From Marmoricola sp. URHB0036 (GTDB taxonomy: Bacteria > Actinomycetota > Actinomycetes > Propionibacteriales > Nocardioidaceae), in NCBI RefSeq assembly GCF_000426045.1, contig NZ_AUEP01000013.1, positions 124,001 through 188,000 of the forward strand: a stretch of 64,000 nt of DNA, read 5' to 3'. Every line of letters begins with the position of its first letter. Position 1 is the first letter of the stretch. The notes below the pieces were generated by a model. The model saw nothing but the letters and a program-made list of their open reading frames with translations. It had not been told where the DNA came from and made no database searches. A program made the position numbers and the translations under genes. Below are positions 1 to 9,453 of the stretch, piece by piece.

Positions 1-1419
1 TACGTCGAGGGACTTGCCCTTCATCTGGCCCGAACCCGCGAACGCGGCGAGCAGCACGAAGCCGATGAGCACGGCCACCATCAGCTTCCACACGATCGTC
101 CAGCCCGACCAGTAGACGATCAGGTTGGACCCCCAGAAGGCCAGCAGCGGGATGGTGTGGCCGCCCGGGAGCCGGAAGGGTCGTTCCTGGTCGGGCAGCT
201 GGGCCCGCAAGGAGGCGTGCACGAGAGGGCCGGAGGCGAACGACAGCACGGTGGCCGACGTGATGAAGCCGACCAGCTGTTGCCAGCTCGGGAAGGGCAG
301 GAACGCGATCAGCCCGATGATGAAGGCGAGGAACAGTCCCACCAGCGGGACGCCCTTGTCGGTGGTGCGTTCCAGGACCTTCGGGGCGTTGCCGTTGCGG
401 GCCATGGCGAAGGAGATCCGCGCGGTGATCGTGGTGTAGATCAGGCCGGTGTCGCCGGGGGAGACGATGGCGTCGATGTAGAGCAGGACCGCCAGCCAGC
501 CGAGGCCGAGGGCGGTGGCCAGCGCGGCAAGCGGACCGAAGTCGTTCTCGAAGGACAGGTTGGCCCAGCCGTCGGACTTGGCCAGCGTGCCGGGGTCGAG
601 AGCACCGATGAACGCGACCTGGAGCAGGACGTAGATCAGGCCGGTGAGCAGCACCGAGCCGATCACGGCGATGGGGACGTTGCGGCGCGGGTTGTCGGTC
701 TCGCCGGCGAGCTCGATGCCCTGGCGGAAACCGAGGTAGGAGAACACGATGCCGCTGGTGGCGATGGCGGTGAAGATGCCGTGCACGCCTTCCGGGGCGA
801 AACCGTGCGAGCTGAAGTTCTGCCCGTGGAAGGCCGCGACGAAGAACGCGACGATGACGAGCAGGATGATGAACAGCTTCCAGCTGACCAGCGCGTTGTT
901 GATGCGGGCGAACCAGCGCACGCCGTAGTAGTTCACGACGACGAAGAGCGCCATCAGGACCACGGCCGTGGCGTAGCCGAGCGCGGTCAGGGTGTGCACC
1001 GTCTCGCCGTTGACGGTGTGCTCGGTGGTGAACGGCGCGTACTTGGTGCCGTACTGGAGGGCCGCCTCTACCTCGATCGGGGCCGTCGTGGCGACCGCGA
1101 CGTAGGTGATCCAGCCGGAGGTGAAGCTGGCGAGGTGGCCGAAGGCCATCTGCGGGAAGCGGACCACGCCGCCGGAGAGGGGGAACATCACGCCGAGCTC
1201 GGCATACACGAGGGCGATCAGCAGGATCAGGAATCCGCCGAGCGCCCACGAGATGATGGCCGCCGGACCGGCGGCCTGGGAGGCGTTCAGGGCACCGAAG
1301 AGCCACCCGGAGCCGATGATCGAGCCGACGCTCGCGAAGAGGAGCCCGATCACTCCCACGTGTCGCTTGAGCTGGGGGTCAGTCGCCTGAGCGGACTGGG
1401 TTTCTGCCTCTGTGGACAA
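1..1419 (-). CDS. APC-superfamily amino acid permease (3' end outside window)
   Basis: The reverse strand reads open for 473 codons to the window edge, so the C-terminus is missing. The TTG start at 1419 is chosen because GGAAAGG lies 8 nt upstream and no better start fits. After a short cytosolic tail, the first membrane segment carries the glycine-rich unwound-helix motif of APC transporters (SVGSIIGSGW, residues 30-39). Many hydrophobic helices and APC-like stretches follow (for example YLGFRQGIELAGE). By family it is a proton- or sodium-coupled amino acid uptake carrier in the cytoplasmic membrane; the substrate cannot be read from sequence. It is divergent from the L,D-transpeptidase gene, with about 200 bp between them. 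Confidence 0.85.
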   Translation of the reverse strand, partial: MSTEAETQSAQATDPQLKRHVGVIGLLFASVGSIIGSGWLFGALNASQAAGPAAIISWALGGFLILLIALVYAELGVMFPLSGGVVRFPQMAFGHLASFTSGWITYVAVATTAPIEVEAALQYGTKYAPFTTEHTVNGETVHTLTALGYATAVVLMALFVVVNYYGVRWFARINNALVSWKLFIILLVIVAFFVAAFHGQNFSSHGFAPEGVHGIFTAIATSGIVFSYLGFRQGIELAGETDNPRRNVPIAVIGSVLLTGLIYVLLQVAFIGALDPGTLAKSDGWANLSFENDFGPLAALATALGLGWLAVLLYIDAIVSPGDTGLIYTTITARISFAMARNGNAPKVLERTTDKGVPLVGLFLAFIIGLIAFLPFPSWQQLVGFITSATVLSFASGPLVHASLRAQLPDQERPFRLPGGHTIPLLAFWGSNLIVYWSGWTIVWKLMVAVLIGFVLLAAFAGSGQMKGKSLDV

Positions 1420-1621
1420 GGTGGATGCCTTTCCGTGATGGCGGACGGCCTGCGGTTGCCCCGCTGGACCGCCATTCCCCTTACCCAGTGGGCGGGGAGT
1501 TGACACCACGACCGGAGGTGCGGAGCAGAGCGTGGGGGCGGGGATTTCTTGACCGGGTCGGATTCAATGGGTGCACGCGGGGTGCCCCACACTCCTGCCC
1601 GGGAAGGAGCCGATCACCTCC

Positions 1622-2650
1622 ATGGACCACACCCGGAGCCGACGCTCCTGGTTCGCTCTCGTCGTGGCCGGGCTGCTGGTGGTGGCGTCCGGCTGTGCCG
1701 GGCTGGGCTCCTCCTCGGACTCGTCGGACTCCTCGGACCCGCCGGCCGCCTCGGGTGGGTCGGGGGGATCGAGCACGACCTCGCACCCGACCACCCCGTC
1801 GGCCACCCCCACGCCGAAGAAGAAGCACTATCCGAAGGGCCCCCCGATGCTGCTCGAGGGCATCGCGCCGCTGAGCGACACGACGGTGGGGGTGGCGATG
1901 CCGATCTCGATCTCCTTCACCGACCCGGTCAAGGCGAAGGCCCGCAAGCGGATCGAGGAGCACATCACACTGACCACGTCGGTCCCGGTCACCGGTGCCT
2001 GGCACTGGTTCGGCTCGCAGCGGGCCGACTTCCGGCCCAAGGGGTACTGGAAGCCGGGCACGAGGATCAGCATGGTCGCCCACCTGAAACACGTCGGCGA
2101 CGGCTACGGCCGCTACGGCACGCACAGCTACTTCCGGACCTTCAAGGTCGGCGCCGACGTGCGCACCCACGTCTACGTGAACCAGCACAAGACCGTCGTG
2201 ACCCGCAACGGGAAGACATTGCGCACGATGCCCAGTGACGCCGGCAGCCCTGACTTCCCGTCCTGGGACGGCACGATGGCCGTGGTCAACAAGTCGCGCA
2301 CCGTCCGGATGACCTCCTGCAGCGTGCAGATCGCGTGCGACAAGAAGGACCCGAACTTCTACGACCTGGTCCTGCCGTGGGACGTCCGGATCACCTGGTC
2401 AGGCACGTTCCTGCACTACTCGACCGGCGACCCCTACCCGGGCCACAGCTATGGGTCCCACGGCTGTGTGCACCTCTCCTGGTCGGACGCGGAGTGGTAC
2501 TACAACCTGACCAAGCAGGGTGACCCGGTCACGATCACCGGCTCGCCCCGCGGCAAGGCTCCCGGCGACAACGGGTACGCCGACTACGACGTGCCCTGGA
2601 ACGAGTGGCTCGACGGCAGCGGCCTGAAGGCGTTCACGACGCAGACCTGA
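1622..2650 (+). CDS. L,D-transpeptidase lipoprotein (YkuD domain)
   Basis: A 342-aa exported protein. The signal peptide ends in the lipobox VASGC with the lipid-bearing Cys at residue 25, which together with the upstream GAAGGAG decides the start (an in-frame ATG at 1571 would bury the signal). A Ser/Asp/Pro linker and an Ig-like domain (about residues 60-165) precede the YkuD catalytic domain, whose motif SHGCVHLS contains the nucleophile Cys. By family it cross-links peptidoglycan stem peptides 3-3 outside the membrane. The architecture (lipoprotein, Ig-like, YkuD) matches actinobacterial Ldt enzymes such as LdtMt2. It converges on the receiver gene, with 11 bp between them. Confidence 0.92.
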   Translation: MDHTRSRRSWFALVVAGLLVVASGCAGLGSSSDSSDSSDPPAASGGSGGSSTTSHPTTPSATPTPKKKHYPKGPPMLLEGIAPLSDTTVGVAMPISISFTDPVKAKARKRIEEHITLTTSVPVTGAWHWFGSQRADFRPKGYWKPGTRISMVAHLKHVGDGYGRYGTHSYFRTFKVGADVRTHVYVNQHKTVVTRNGKTLRTMPSDAGSPDFPSWDGTMAVVNKSRTVRMTSCSVQIACDKKDPNFYDLVLPWDVRITWSGTFLHYSTGDPYPGHSYGSHGCVHLSWSDAEWYYNLTKQGDPVTITGSPRGKAPGDNGYADYDVPWNEWLDGSGLKAFTTQT

Positions 2651-2661
2651 GCAGCGGTCGT

Positions 2662-3066
2662 TCAGTCCTGCGGGAGCAGCGACCGGATGATCTCGGGAAG
2701 CCGCGAGGCCTCCATCTTCGAGACGCACGCAGTGATCCCGAGCGAGCGAGCCCTCTCCTTGACCTCGGCGTCGAGGTGAGCGGAGAAGAGGATGATGATC
2801 TGGCCGGGGTGCCGGGACAGCATCTGCTCGGCCACCTCGAGCCCGGTGAGGCCGGGCATGCGGTTGTCGAGCAGCACCACCGACGGGATCGGCGGCGGGT
2901 TCAGGTCGTCGAACCGCTCCAGTGCCTGATGGCCGTCCTCCGCCTCGTCGACGACGCTGAAGCCGCCGCGCTCGAGAAAGACGCGGGCGAGCATGCGCAT
3001 CTCCGGCTCGTCGTCGACGACGAAGACGCTGGGTGCGATCACGGCCTGCGGGGTGGTGACTGTCAT
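2662..3066 (-). CDS. receiver-only response regulator
   Basis: A 134-aa protein consisting of one CheY-like receiver: acidic pocket DDEPEMR, phospho-acceptor Asp in VVLLDNRMPG, Ser switch in ILFSAHLD and conserved Lys in CVSKME. No DNA-binding or enzymatic output domain follows. It is the last gene of a reverse-strand operon with two sensor kinases and another receiver (6958 to 2662), 73 bp after the second kinase. It is likely a phosphorelay shuttle or a regulator acting through protein contacts; the target is unknown. Confidence 0.88.
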   Translation of the reverse strand: MTVTTPQAVIAPSVFVVDDEPEMRMLARVFLERGGFSVVDEAEDGHQALERFDDLNPPPIPSVVLLDNRMPGLTGLEVAEQMLSRHPGQIIILFSAHLDAEVKERARSLGITACVSKMEASRLPEIIRSLLPQD

Positions 3067-3139
3067 GGTGGCGGCATCCTAGTGTCGTGCGTCCGAGGTT
3101 CGTTGCGTTTCGCGGACCCAGGTCACGCACCGCCCGACG

Positions 3140-4762
3140 CTAGTTCGTCACGAGGCTCTGACAGGGCAGCTCGACGATGAACCTCGTCGACTCCCCGGGA
3201 CTGCTCTCGGCCCAGATCCGGCCCTCGTGCGCATCCACGATCCGGCGCGAGATGTAGAGACCGAGGCCGGTCCCGGTCACCGCGCCGGCACGTCCGCGCA
3301 CGAACTTGTCGAAGATGCGCCCGAGCTGGTCGGGATCGATGCCGGGTCCGTGGTCCTCGACGACGAGGCGGGCCACGTTCTCGGTCTGTTCGAGCGAGAT
3401 CTCGATGGGGATGTCCGGGGGTGCGTTCTTGCGGGCGTTGTCGAGGAGGTTGGCGAGGACCTGCTGGATGCGGTCGGGATCACCCTCCACCATGACCGGG
3501 GTGTCGGGCACCCTCAGGACCACGCTGTTGGTCGCGCCGGTGTCGAAGGCGTCCACCGCCGTCCGGACCTCCTCGCTGAGATCCATCGGGTGTCGGACGT
3601 AGCCGAAGCGACCCGACTCGATGCTCTCGGTGTCGAGGACGTCGCGGGTCATCGCCTGCAGGCGACGGGCGTTGCTGAAGGCGCGGCGTACGGCGCTGTG
3701 CCGGTCCTCGTCGCTCATCACCTCCCAGTGGTCGAGGCTCGTCTGCAGGAAGCCCAGCACCCCGGACACGGGAGTGCGCAGCTCGTGGGAGACCACGGAG
3801 ATGAACTCCTCCTGGGAGCGGTTGAGCGCGAGCAGCCGGGCTTCCTGCTCCCGGGACTGCCGCAACCGACGGGCGAGCAGGACGGTCAGGGTGAGGCCGA
3901 TGGCCAGCAGCAGCAGGACGAGGATGAGCCCGGCCGACTGGAGCGGACCGGCCACGGGTCCGACGAACTCCGAGCGGTCCTGGGTGAAGACGACGCGCCA
4001 ACCGACGACGGGGACGTCGGCACTGACCACGAGCTTGTCCCCGATCTCGTGCAACCCCGCGGGCAGCGAGCGCAACCGCGCGTCGGGCACCGGCTTGCCC
4101 AGCCCGGTGCGCAGGGTGGAGGCGACCACTGCCCCGTTGCTGTCCAGGAACCGCCAGGTGGCCGTGGACTTCCCCTTGCCGGCGAGCCCACGGATCTCCT
4201 GGCTGAACGGCGAGTCGTTGGTCAGCGCCTGCTCGAAGACGAAGGCGCCCCGGACGCTGGTCGGTGTCGTGCCCCGGATGGCCACGGCAAAGGCATAGCT
4301 GGGCAGCTCGGTGGTCAGACCGGACCTGGTGACGGGCAGGACGACGGCCGGCGTCGTGGCGAGAGCGGCCTTGGCCTTCTCCCAACCGGGTGGGTCGAAC
4401 TGCGAGCCGAGCATCCCGGGGCGCAGGAGGACGCCGTTGGTCACGGTGTCGTTGGCGTCGACGAGGAAGGTCCCGCTGAGGGCATCCGGGTCGACGGCGA
4501 AGGTGTTCAGCGTCGCCTTGTCGGAGGCGCTGCCCGGCGTCAGGTCCCAGGGACGGGCACCCAGACCGCCGAGGGAGCTGATGCTCGACTCGACGCGCGC
4601 GTTGAAGCTGTCCGCGGTGGTGCGGACCTGCGCGGACTTTGCCTTCTCCAGGGCGTCGGTGCCGTCGTTCTCCGCCGAGCGCAGCAGGGCGATCACCATC
4701 AACGCCACCATGAGCACCGCCGCTCCCGCGACCGCTGGCACGAGTCGATCACGTACGGACAT
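3140..4762 (-). CDS. membrane sensor histidine kinase with extracytoplasmic sensor domain
   Basis: 540 aa. TM1 at about 8-27, an extracytoplasmic region of about 245 aa (Cache/CHASE-like in size and pattern, family not certain), TM2 at 277-297, then HisKA with phospho-accepting His326 in SVVSHELRTP, and an HATPase_c domain with N-box LLDNARKNA, G1 DHGPGIDP and G2 GTGLGLYIS. The start lies within the preceding kinase gene (14-bp overlap), so the two are translated from one transcript. It presumably phosphorylates one or both receiver-only proteins of the operon. Confidence 0.9.
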   Translation of the reverse strand: MSVRDRLVPAVAGAAVLMVALMVIALLRSAENDGTDALEKAKSAQVRTTADSFNARVESSISSLGGLGARPWDLTPGSASDKATLNTFAVDPDALSGTFLVDANDTVTNGVLLRPGMLGSQFDPPGWEKAKAALATTPAVVLPVTRSGLTTELPSYAFAVAIRGTTPTSVRGAFVFEQALTNDSPFSQEIRGLAGKGKSTATWRFLDSNGAVVASTLRTGLGKPVPDARLRSLPAGLHEIGDKLVVSADVPVVGWRVVFTQDRSEFVGPVAGPLQSAGLILVLLLLAIGLTLTVLLARRLRQSREQEARLLALNRSQEEFISVVSHELRTPVSGVLGFLQTSLDHWEVMSDEDRHSAVRRAFSNARRLQAMTRDVLDTESIESGRFGYVRHPMDLSEEVRTAVDAFDTGATNSVVLRVPDTPVMVEGDPDRIQQVLANLLDNARKNAPPDIPIEISLEQTENVARLVVEDHGPGIDPDQLGRIFDKFVRGRAGAVTGTGLGLYISRRIVDAHEGRIWAESSPGESTRFIVELPCQSLVTN

Positions 4763-6614
4763 CGGATGCTCCTTCGACGCGGGGTGCCGGAGAGCCGGCC
4801 AAGGGGTAGGAGACGACGAAGCGCGCCCCTCCGCTCCGAGCTGTCTTCACCGAGACCTGGCCTCCCATGGTGGCCGCGAACTCGCTGACGATGGCCAGCC
4901 CGAGCCCGGCCCCACGCGTCGCGACGACGGAGTCGCCGCGCCCGCGGAAGAAGCGTGTGAAGACCTGCTCGCGCTCGGCCTTCGGGACTCCCGGTCCCTC
5001 GTCCTCGACCGCCAGCTCGGCTCGGTCCCGGTGCTCGCTGACGAGGACGCGGATCACCGTGCCGGCCGGCGAGTACTTCGCCGCGTTGCCGACCAGGTTG
5101 GACAGCACCCGTTCCACCGCCTGCACGGAGCCGGCGACCCGGACGCCCGGAACCGTCTGCCGCAGGACCTGGTGGTCGGGCGCGAGGTCGGGCTGCTCCT
5201 CGAGGATGCCCGTCACCACCTCGCCGAGGTCCAGCATCGATGCGTCGGACACCACGCCCGCGCCGCGCTCGAGTCGTGAGAAGTCCAGCAGGTCCTCGAC
5301 GAGAGTGCCGAGGCGTTGGGCGTTGCCGTCGATCTGCTCGGCGAACAGACGGGCCTCCTCCGGGCTCAGCGTGTCCCAGCTGGACGCCAGGAGCTGCGCG
5401 TAGCCGGTGATGGCGCTGACCGGGGTCCTGAGCTCGTGCGAGGCGGTGGCCAGGAACACCGTCTTCAGCTCGTCCACCGACCTCATCCGCTCGAGCAGGT
5501 CGCGTTGCTGCGCGAAGGTCTCGGCGTTCACCAGCGCCGACGTCAGCACCTCGGCGGCGGAGCCGAGGGCACTGAGGTCGTGACCGTCCAGGTCACGCCC
5601 GGCGACCACCCTGAGCCTGGCCACCGTCCGCCCGCCACGACCCAGGACGAGGCAGAGGCTGTCGCCCGCCGAGAGCGTCGTGGGCAGGATCGACGAGGCG
5701 GTCACCGGGGCCGGCGCGACGCCCCAGGCGAAGAACTGGCGTTCTCCCGTAGCAGCCGGTGACGCCAGCGACAGTCCGTGCAGGCCGAGGGCGACGGCCA
5801 GCTCGTTGGTGAGGGCGGGCAGGAAGTCGGCGAGGTCCAGGCTGTGCTGCGCGACGGTGGCCAGCGCCGCCGTCGTGGCGCTGGCTTCCTGCAACCGGAC
5901 GAGCTCGCGCTGGCTGCGACGGGAGCGGTCGTCGCGGCGTACCAGCCAGACGGCGGCCGCGATGCCGGCCAGCACGATCCCGACGGCGAGCAGCCAGGTC
6001 CAGAGCGGCACCGGGGGAGGCGCCGCCCAGAGGGTCAGGGTCCATTCCTGGACGGGGCCGGGCTGCAGGTCGACGGCGTACGACGGCTGGCCGGAGGGAC
6101 GCGGGCCGGGCAGCGACTGGATCGTCCGGTCCGGACCGGCGAGCGCGATGCCGCCGCGCGCGGGCCGCAGGTCGTCCAGCGTCGACCGCAGGCCGAGCGG
6201 CAGGACCTGGAGGCCGGTGACGTGCGCGCGGCGTTCCGCGACGGAGGCGGGCCGCGACGCGGTGTCGTACGTCGCGACCACCACCAGTCCGTCGCCCGCA
6301 TCCTCGAGCACCGGGTCGCCGGAGTCCTGGGCTCGGGCGGCGACGTCACCGGCAACACCGACGGTCGTGCTCTCGTCGACCGCGACGTGCTTCGCGCCGG
6401 GGAGCGACCCGGCGGCCGCTTCGCTCATCGCCGTGCGCATCGCCTCGTCGACCGGGAAGACGGCATCGGCCGCGGCCTCCCGGACCTCGCGCTGCGCCTG
6501 CAGCGCGGCGTGGTCACGCGCGACCAGGATCACGGCGACGGCTGCCATGACGGCGACCAGCACCACGGCGGCCGGTCCGCCCCACCCTCGGTGCACCCGC
6601 TGCGGCTCGCTCAT
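4749..6614 (-). CDS. membrane sensor histidine kinase with GAF-like domain
   Basis: 621 aa. TM1 14-32, an extracytoplasmic domain of about 170 aa, TM2 205-225, a GAF-like region (about 255-365), HisKA with His393 in ATASHELRTP, and HATPase_c (N-box NLVGNAAKYS, G1 DEGPGVP, G2 GAGLGLAI). The ATG overlaps the stop of the upstream receiver gene as ATGA (6611-6614). The combination of an outside sensor and an inside GAF suggests two input signals on one kinase; the ligands are unknown. Confidence 0.9.
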   Translation of the reverse strand: MSEPQRVHRGWGGPAAVVLVAVMAAVAVILVARDHAALQAQREVREAAADAVFPVDEAMRTAMSEAAAGSLPGAKHVAVDESTTVGVAGDVAARAQDSGDPVLEDAGDGLVVVATYDTASRPASVAERRAHVTGLQVLPLGLRSTLDDLRPARGGIALAGPDRTIQSLPGPRPSGQPSYAVDLQPGPVQEWTLTLWAAPPPVPLWTWLLAVGIVLAGIAAAVWLVRRDDRSRRSQRELVRLQEASATTAALATVAQHSLDLADFLPALTNELAVALGLHGLSLASPAATGERQFFAWGVAPAPVTASSILPTTLSAGDSLCLVLGRGGRTVARLRVVAGRDLDGHDLSALGSAAEVLTSALVNAETFAQQRDLLERMRSVDELKTVFLATASHELRTPVSAITGYAQLLASSWDTLSPEEARLFAEQIDGNAQRLGTLVEDLLDFSRLERGAGVVSDASMLDLGEVVTGILEEQPDLAPDHQVLRQTVPGVRVAGSVQAVERVLSNLVGNAAKYSPAGTVIRVLVSEHRDRAELAVEDEGPGVPKAEREQVFTRFFRGRGDSVVATRGAGLGLAIVSEFAATMGGQVSVKTARSGGARFVVSYPLAGSPAPRVEGASDVRT

Positions 6615-6958
6615 TCCTGGAGCACCGCCGCCCGCAGGGCACGGAGGTTGCCCTTCGCCAGGAACGGCACGCCGATCTTGGCGGCGCGGGCCCTCAGCTC
6701 CACGCGCTGGTAGTTGCTGTAGATCACGACACGCAGGTCGGGGTGGTCGGTGACGAGCCGCTCGGCGAGGTCCAGTCCGGTGATCCCGGGTGGCATCCGG
6801 TAGTCCAGGACGAGCGCGTCCGGGGAGACAGTGCCCACGAGTGCTTCCGCCTCCTCGGCGTCGAGCGCGCCGTACACCTCGTGGCCCTCGAGGCGGAGGT
6901 CGGTCAGCGCGAGATCGAGCGCGTCAAGGTCGTTGTCCGCCACGACGATGCGAGCCAT
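6611..6958 (-). CDS. receiver-only response regulator (first gene of the kinase operon)
   Basis: 115 aa, a single receiver domain: N-terminal acidic residues in VADNDLD, phospho-acceptor Asp in LVLDYRMPPG, switch Ser in VIYSNYQ, Lys in FLAKGN. The ATG at 6958 is the natural start because the receiver fold begins immediately (MARIVVADND). There is no output domain. It is the first gene of a four-gene operon and its stop overlaps the next kinase start by 4 bp. Confidence 0.85.
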   Translation of the reverse strand: MARIVVADNDLDALDLALTDLRLEGHEVYGALDAEEAEALVGTVSPDALVLDYRMPPGITGLDLAERLVTDHPDLRVVIYSNYQRVELRARAAKIGVPFLAKGNLRALRAAVLQE

Positions 6959-7140
6959 GCGCGCCTCCCGGCTCCGGGCTGCTCCCACCCGCACATCGAA
7001 CACGCATTCACCGGCCAGTGGGACCGAATCCAGCGAAGTGGAGACGTGTCGTCGACGTGGACTCGGACGCCGTCGATCAGGCGAATCCGGCATACCCGGT
7101 GAAGCCGGGCAGCATGGCCGGTGCGGTCCCGTTGAGCGCC

Positions 7141-7278
7141 CTAGGCGGCGTCCTGGCCCCGACGACGGCGGAACTCCTGGTCCTTGGGGTTCTGTCGGAT
7201 GGGCTTCTCCCGACTCCACCCGATCAGGAGGCCGGTGCACATGAGGAAGGTGGCCAGCACGACGACGAACAGCTGCAT
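7141..7278 (-). CDS. small membrane protein, 45 aa
   Basis: The short ORF starts MQLFVVVLATFLMCTGLLIG, one hydrophobic helix (residues 2-20), followed by a basic, polar tail ending RRRRGQDAA. This is the layout of a small single-pass membrane protein with a positive cytosolic tail. A possible -10 hexamer TAGCGT lies 8 nt before the ATG and there is no Shine-Dalgarno, compatible with a leaderless message. No function is recognised. Confidence 0.5.
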   Translation of the reverse strand: MQLFVVVLATFLMCTGLLIGWSREKPIRQNPKDQEFRRRRGQDAA

Positions 7279-7435
7279 GCCGTCCGACGCTAGGTGAGGT
7301 CCGGCGCTCGATGGTGTGACCGGCCGGGTCGTCCCGCCACGTGAACGTGACGCTGGTCGCGCGCATGGGGACGGCAGAGTCGGGTAGTGGCACCGTCCGC
7401 GACACCGCCGAGGGCGGCCGTGCGAGGCTGGCGCG

Positions 7436-8686
7436 GTGAGAGTCAACTGGAGCGGGAACGTGCAGTTCTCGGCGGCCGACCTGGTAGTCCCGAGCTCGGT
7501 CGAGGAGCTGCAACAGGTGGTGACGGGCTCGGCCCGCGTGCGCGCCCTGGGCACCGCCCACTCCTTCTCCACCGTCGCCGACACCACCGGCACGTTGATC
7601 AGCACGAGCGGGCTGAAGCCACCGATCGAGGTGCTGCCCGACGAACGTGTGGCGGTGGTCCCGGCCGGTGCGACGTACGCCGAGGTGGCGACCGCGCTGC
7701 ACCGGGAGGGGTGGGCGCTGCACAACCTCGGCTCGCTGCCGCACATCTCGGTGGGTGGCGCGTGCTCGACCGGGACCCATGGATCGGGCAACCGGCTGGG
7801 CAACCTGTCGACCGCCGTGGTCGGCGTCGAGCTCGTGCGTGCCGACGGGAGGCTGGTGAGGTCCACCGTCGACGACCCGGACTTCTCCGGCATGGTGCTG
7901 GCGCTGGGCTGCCTGGGCGTGGTGACCCGGCTGTGGCTGCGGATCGAGCCGGCCTTCGACGTGCGCCAGCAGGTCTTCACCGACGTCTCGCGCGACCTCG
8001 TCGTCGAGCGCGTGCAGGAGATCTTCGAGTCCGCCTACAGCGTGAGCATCTTCTCCTCCTTCACCGACCCGCAGCTCATGGAGTCGATCTGGTTCAAGGC
8101 GCGCACCGACGGGCCCGAGCGTGCGGGCCCGGAGTCCGTGCTGGGGACCGAGCCCGCCGACCAGCCCCAGCACCCGATCCGCGGGCAGGACACGGCCGCG
8201 GCGACCGAGCAGGGCGGCGTACCCGGCGCGTGGCACGAGCGGCTCCCGCACTTCCGGATGGGCTTCACCCCCAGCGTCGGGCACGAGCTCCAGTCGGAGT
8301 TCCTGATGCCGCGCGCGGTGGCGGGCGAGGTCATCGAGGCGCTGCACGGCCTCGGCCCGGACCTGTCCGGTGCGCTGCAGGTCTTCGAGATGCGCACCAT
8401 CGCCGGCGACGACCTGTGGCTGAGCCCGTCGCGGGGACGAGACTCGGTGGCCGCGCACTTCACCTGGCGCCCGGAGTGGGAGATCGTGCGCCCGGCGCTG
8501 GAGCGCGTGGAGTCCGTGCTCGCACCGTTCGACCCGCGGCCGCACTGGGGCAAGGTGTTCCTCGACCGCTCACTGCAGGAGATGGACAGCCTGTACCCCG
8601 AGCTGCCGCGCTTCCGCGAGCTCCGGGACGCCATGGATCCGGACCGGCGGTTCGGCAACTCCTTCGTCGAGGACCTGATCGGCTGA
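7436..8686 (+). CDS. aldO: alditol (xylitol/sorbitol) oxidase, FAD-dependent
   Basis: 416 aa, close to the 418 aa of Streptomyces coelicolor AldO and similar along its length. It has an N-terminal FAD-binding PCMH domain with the VRALGTAHSFS and SLPHISVGGACSTGTHGSG stretches (the His of the latter region carries the covalent flavin in AldO), then the C-terminal substrate domain with WHERLPHFRMGFTPS and RPHWGKVF. By family it is cytosolic and oxidises terminal hydroxyls of sugar alcohols to aldoses with O2, releasing H2O2. The GTG start gives MRVNWSGN, matching AldO (NWAGN). It stands alone; neighbours are divergent or convergent. Confidence 0.88.
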   Translation: MRVNWSGNVQFSAADLVVPSSVEELQQVVTGSARVRALGTAHSFSTVADTTGTLISTSGLKPPIEVLPDERVAVVPAGATYAEVATALHREGWALHNLGSLPHISVGGACSTGTHGSGNRLGNLSTAVVGVELVRADGRLVRSTVDDPDFSGMVLALGCLGVVTRLWLRIEPAFDVRQQVFTDVSRDLVVERVQEIFESAYSVSIFSSFTDPQLMESIWFKARTDGPERAGPESVLGTEPADQPQHPIRGQDTAAATEQGGVPGAWHERLPHFRMGFTPSVGHELQSEFLMPRAVAGEVIEALHGLGPDLSGALQVFEMRTIAGDDLWLSPSRGRDSVAAHFTWRPEWEIVRPALERVESVLAPFDPRPHWGKVFLDRSLQEMDSLYPELPRFRELRDAMDPDRRFGNSFVEDLIG

Positions 8687-8697
8687 GCGGCAGGCGA

Positions 8698-9453
8698 TCA
8701 GGACGCCGTCAGCACGAGCACGGACATCGTCAGAGGGGGCAGGCCGTCGACGGCCGACTCCACGTCGCGGCGCAGTGCGTCGAGGGAACGGGCGTCGAGG
8801 GTGGCGAGGAAGGGTGCGTAGTGCGCCATGCCGAGCCGCCAGGCCGCGAGGTCGTTGCCGGCGATGCCGGTGTCGACCTGCCGGAGGTCGACCTCGACCG
8901 TCCCGAAACCGGCCGTGCGGGCCAGCCCGGCCAGGCGCTCGGGGTCGTCCATCGGGTGGCCGCCCTTCATGGTGGTGTACCAGCCAGGTGTGTCGAACCC
9001 GTAGCGCCTGACGACCTCGTCGACCACCGCCTTGGCGGGGTGGTCCGAGTCGCCGGCGAAGGAGCCGCTCAGCAGTCCTGCGGCCACGCGGCGGGCCTCG
9101 CGCACGGCCTGCTCGGGCCGGTCGAGGTGGCTGAAGCAGAAGGCGGTGGCGGCGAGGTCGAAGGCCCCGTCGGCGAAGGGGAGCGCCGTCGCGTCCCCGA
9201 TCACCGGGCTGACGCCGGACCCGGCCTTGCGGAGCATCTGCCCGGCGAGGTCGACCGCGACCACGTGGGCGGCGCGGCGGCGCAGCAGGTGGAGTCCGAG
9301 AACGCCGGTCCCGGCACCGATGTCGAGGACACGGTGGCCGGTGACGTCGGGTGCCCGGTCCGCGATCGCCGACGCCAGCGCGTCGTACACGCGAGCCGAT
9401 CCCGTCGACCAGGCATCGGCCGCCGCGTCGTACGCCAGGGCGATGTCGTTCAC
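8698..9453 (-). CDS. class I SAM-dependent methyltransferase
   Basis: 251 aa with the Rossmann SAM motif I VLDIGAGTGVLG, an acidic residue after beta2 (VVAVDLAGQM), and motif IV/V regions (DGAFDLAATAFCFSHL). The GTG start at 9453 overlaps the stop of the upstream phosphotransferase gene as GTGA, so the two are co-translated. The substrate cannot be told. It resembles the broad UbiE/COQ5-like Methyltransf_11/25 group. Confidence 0.82.
   Translation of the reverse strand: MNDIALAYDAAADAWSTGSARVYDALASAIADRAPDVTGHRVLDIGAGTGVLGLHLLRRRAAHVVAVDLAGQMLRKAGSGVSPVIGDATALPFADGAFDLAATAFCFSHLDRPEQAVREARRVAAGLLSGSFAGDSDHPAKAVVDEVVRRYGFDTPGWYTTMKGGHPMDDPERLAGLARTAGFGTVEVDLRQVDTGIAGNDLAAWRLGMAHYAPFLATLDARSLDALRRDVESAVDGLPPLTMSVLVLTAS

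Noticed and set aside
157-1503. 448-codon + strand open frame opposite the APC permease
   Set aside because: Low-complexity Glu/Gly/Asp/Arg composition and no ribosome site; the reverse strand encodes a clear transporter.
1571-1621. Earlier ATG for the L,D-transpeptidase
   Set aside because: It would place 17 polar residues before the lipoprotein signal and hide the lipobox.
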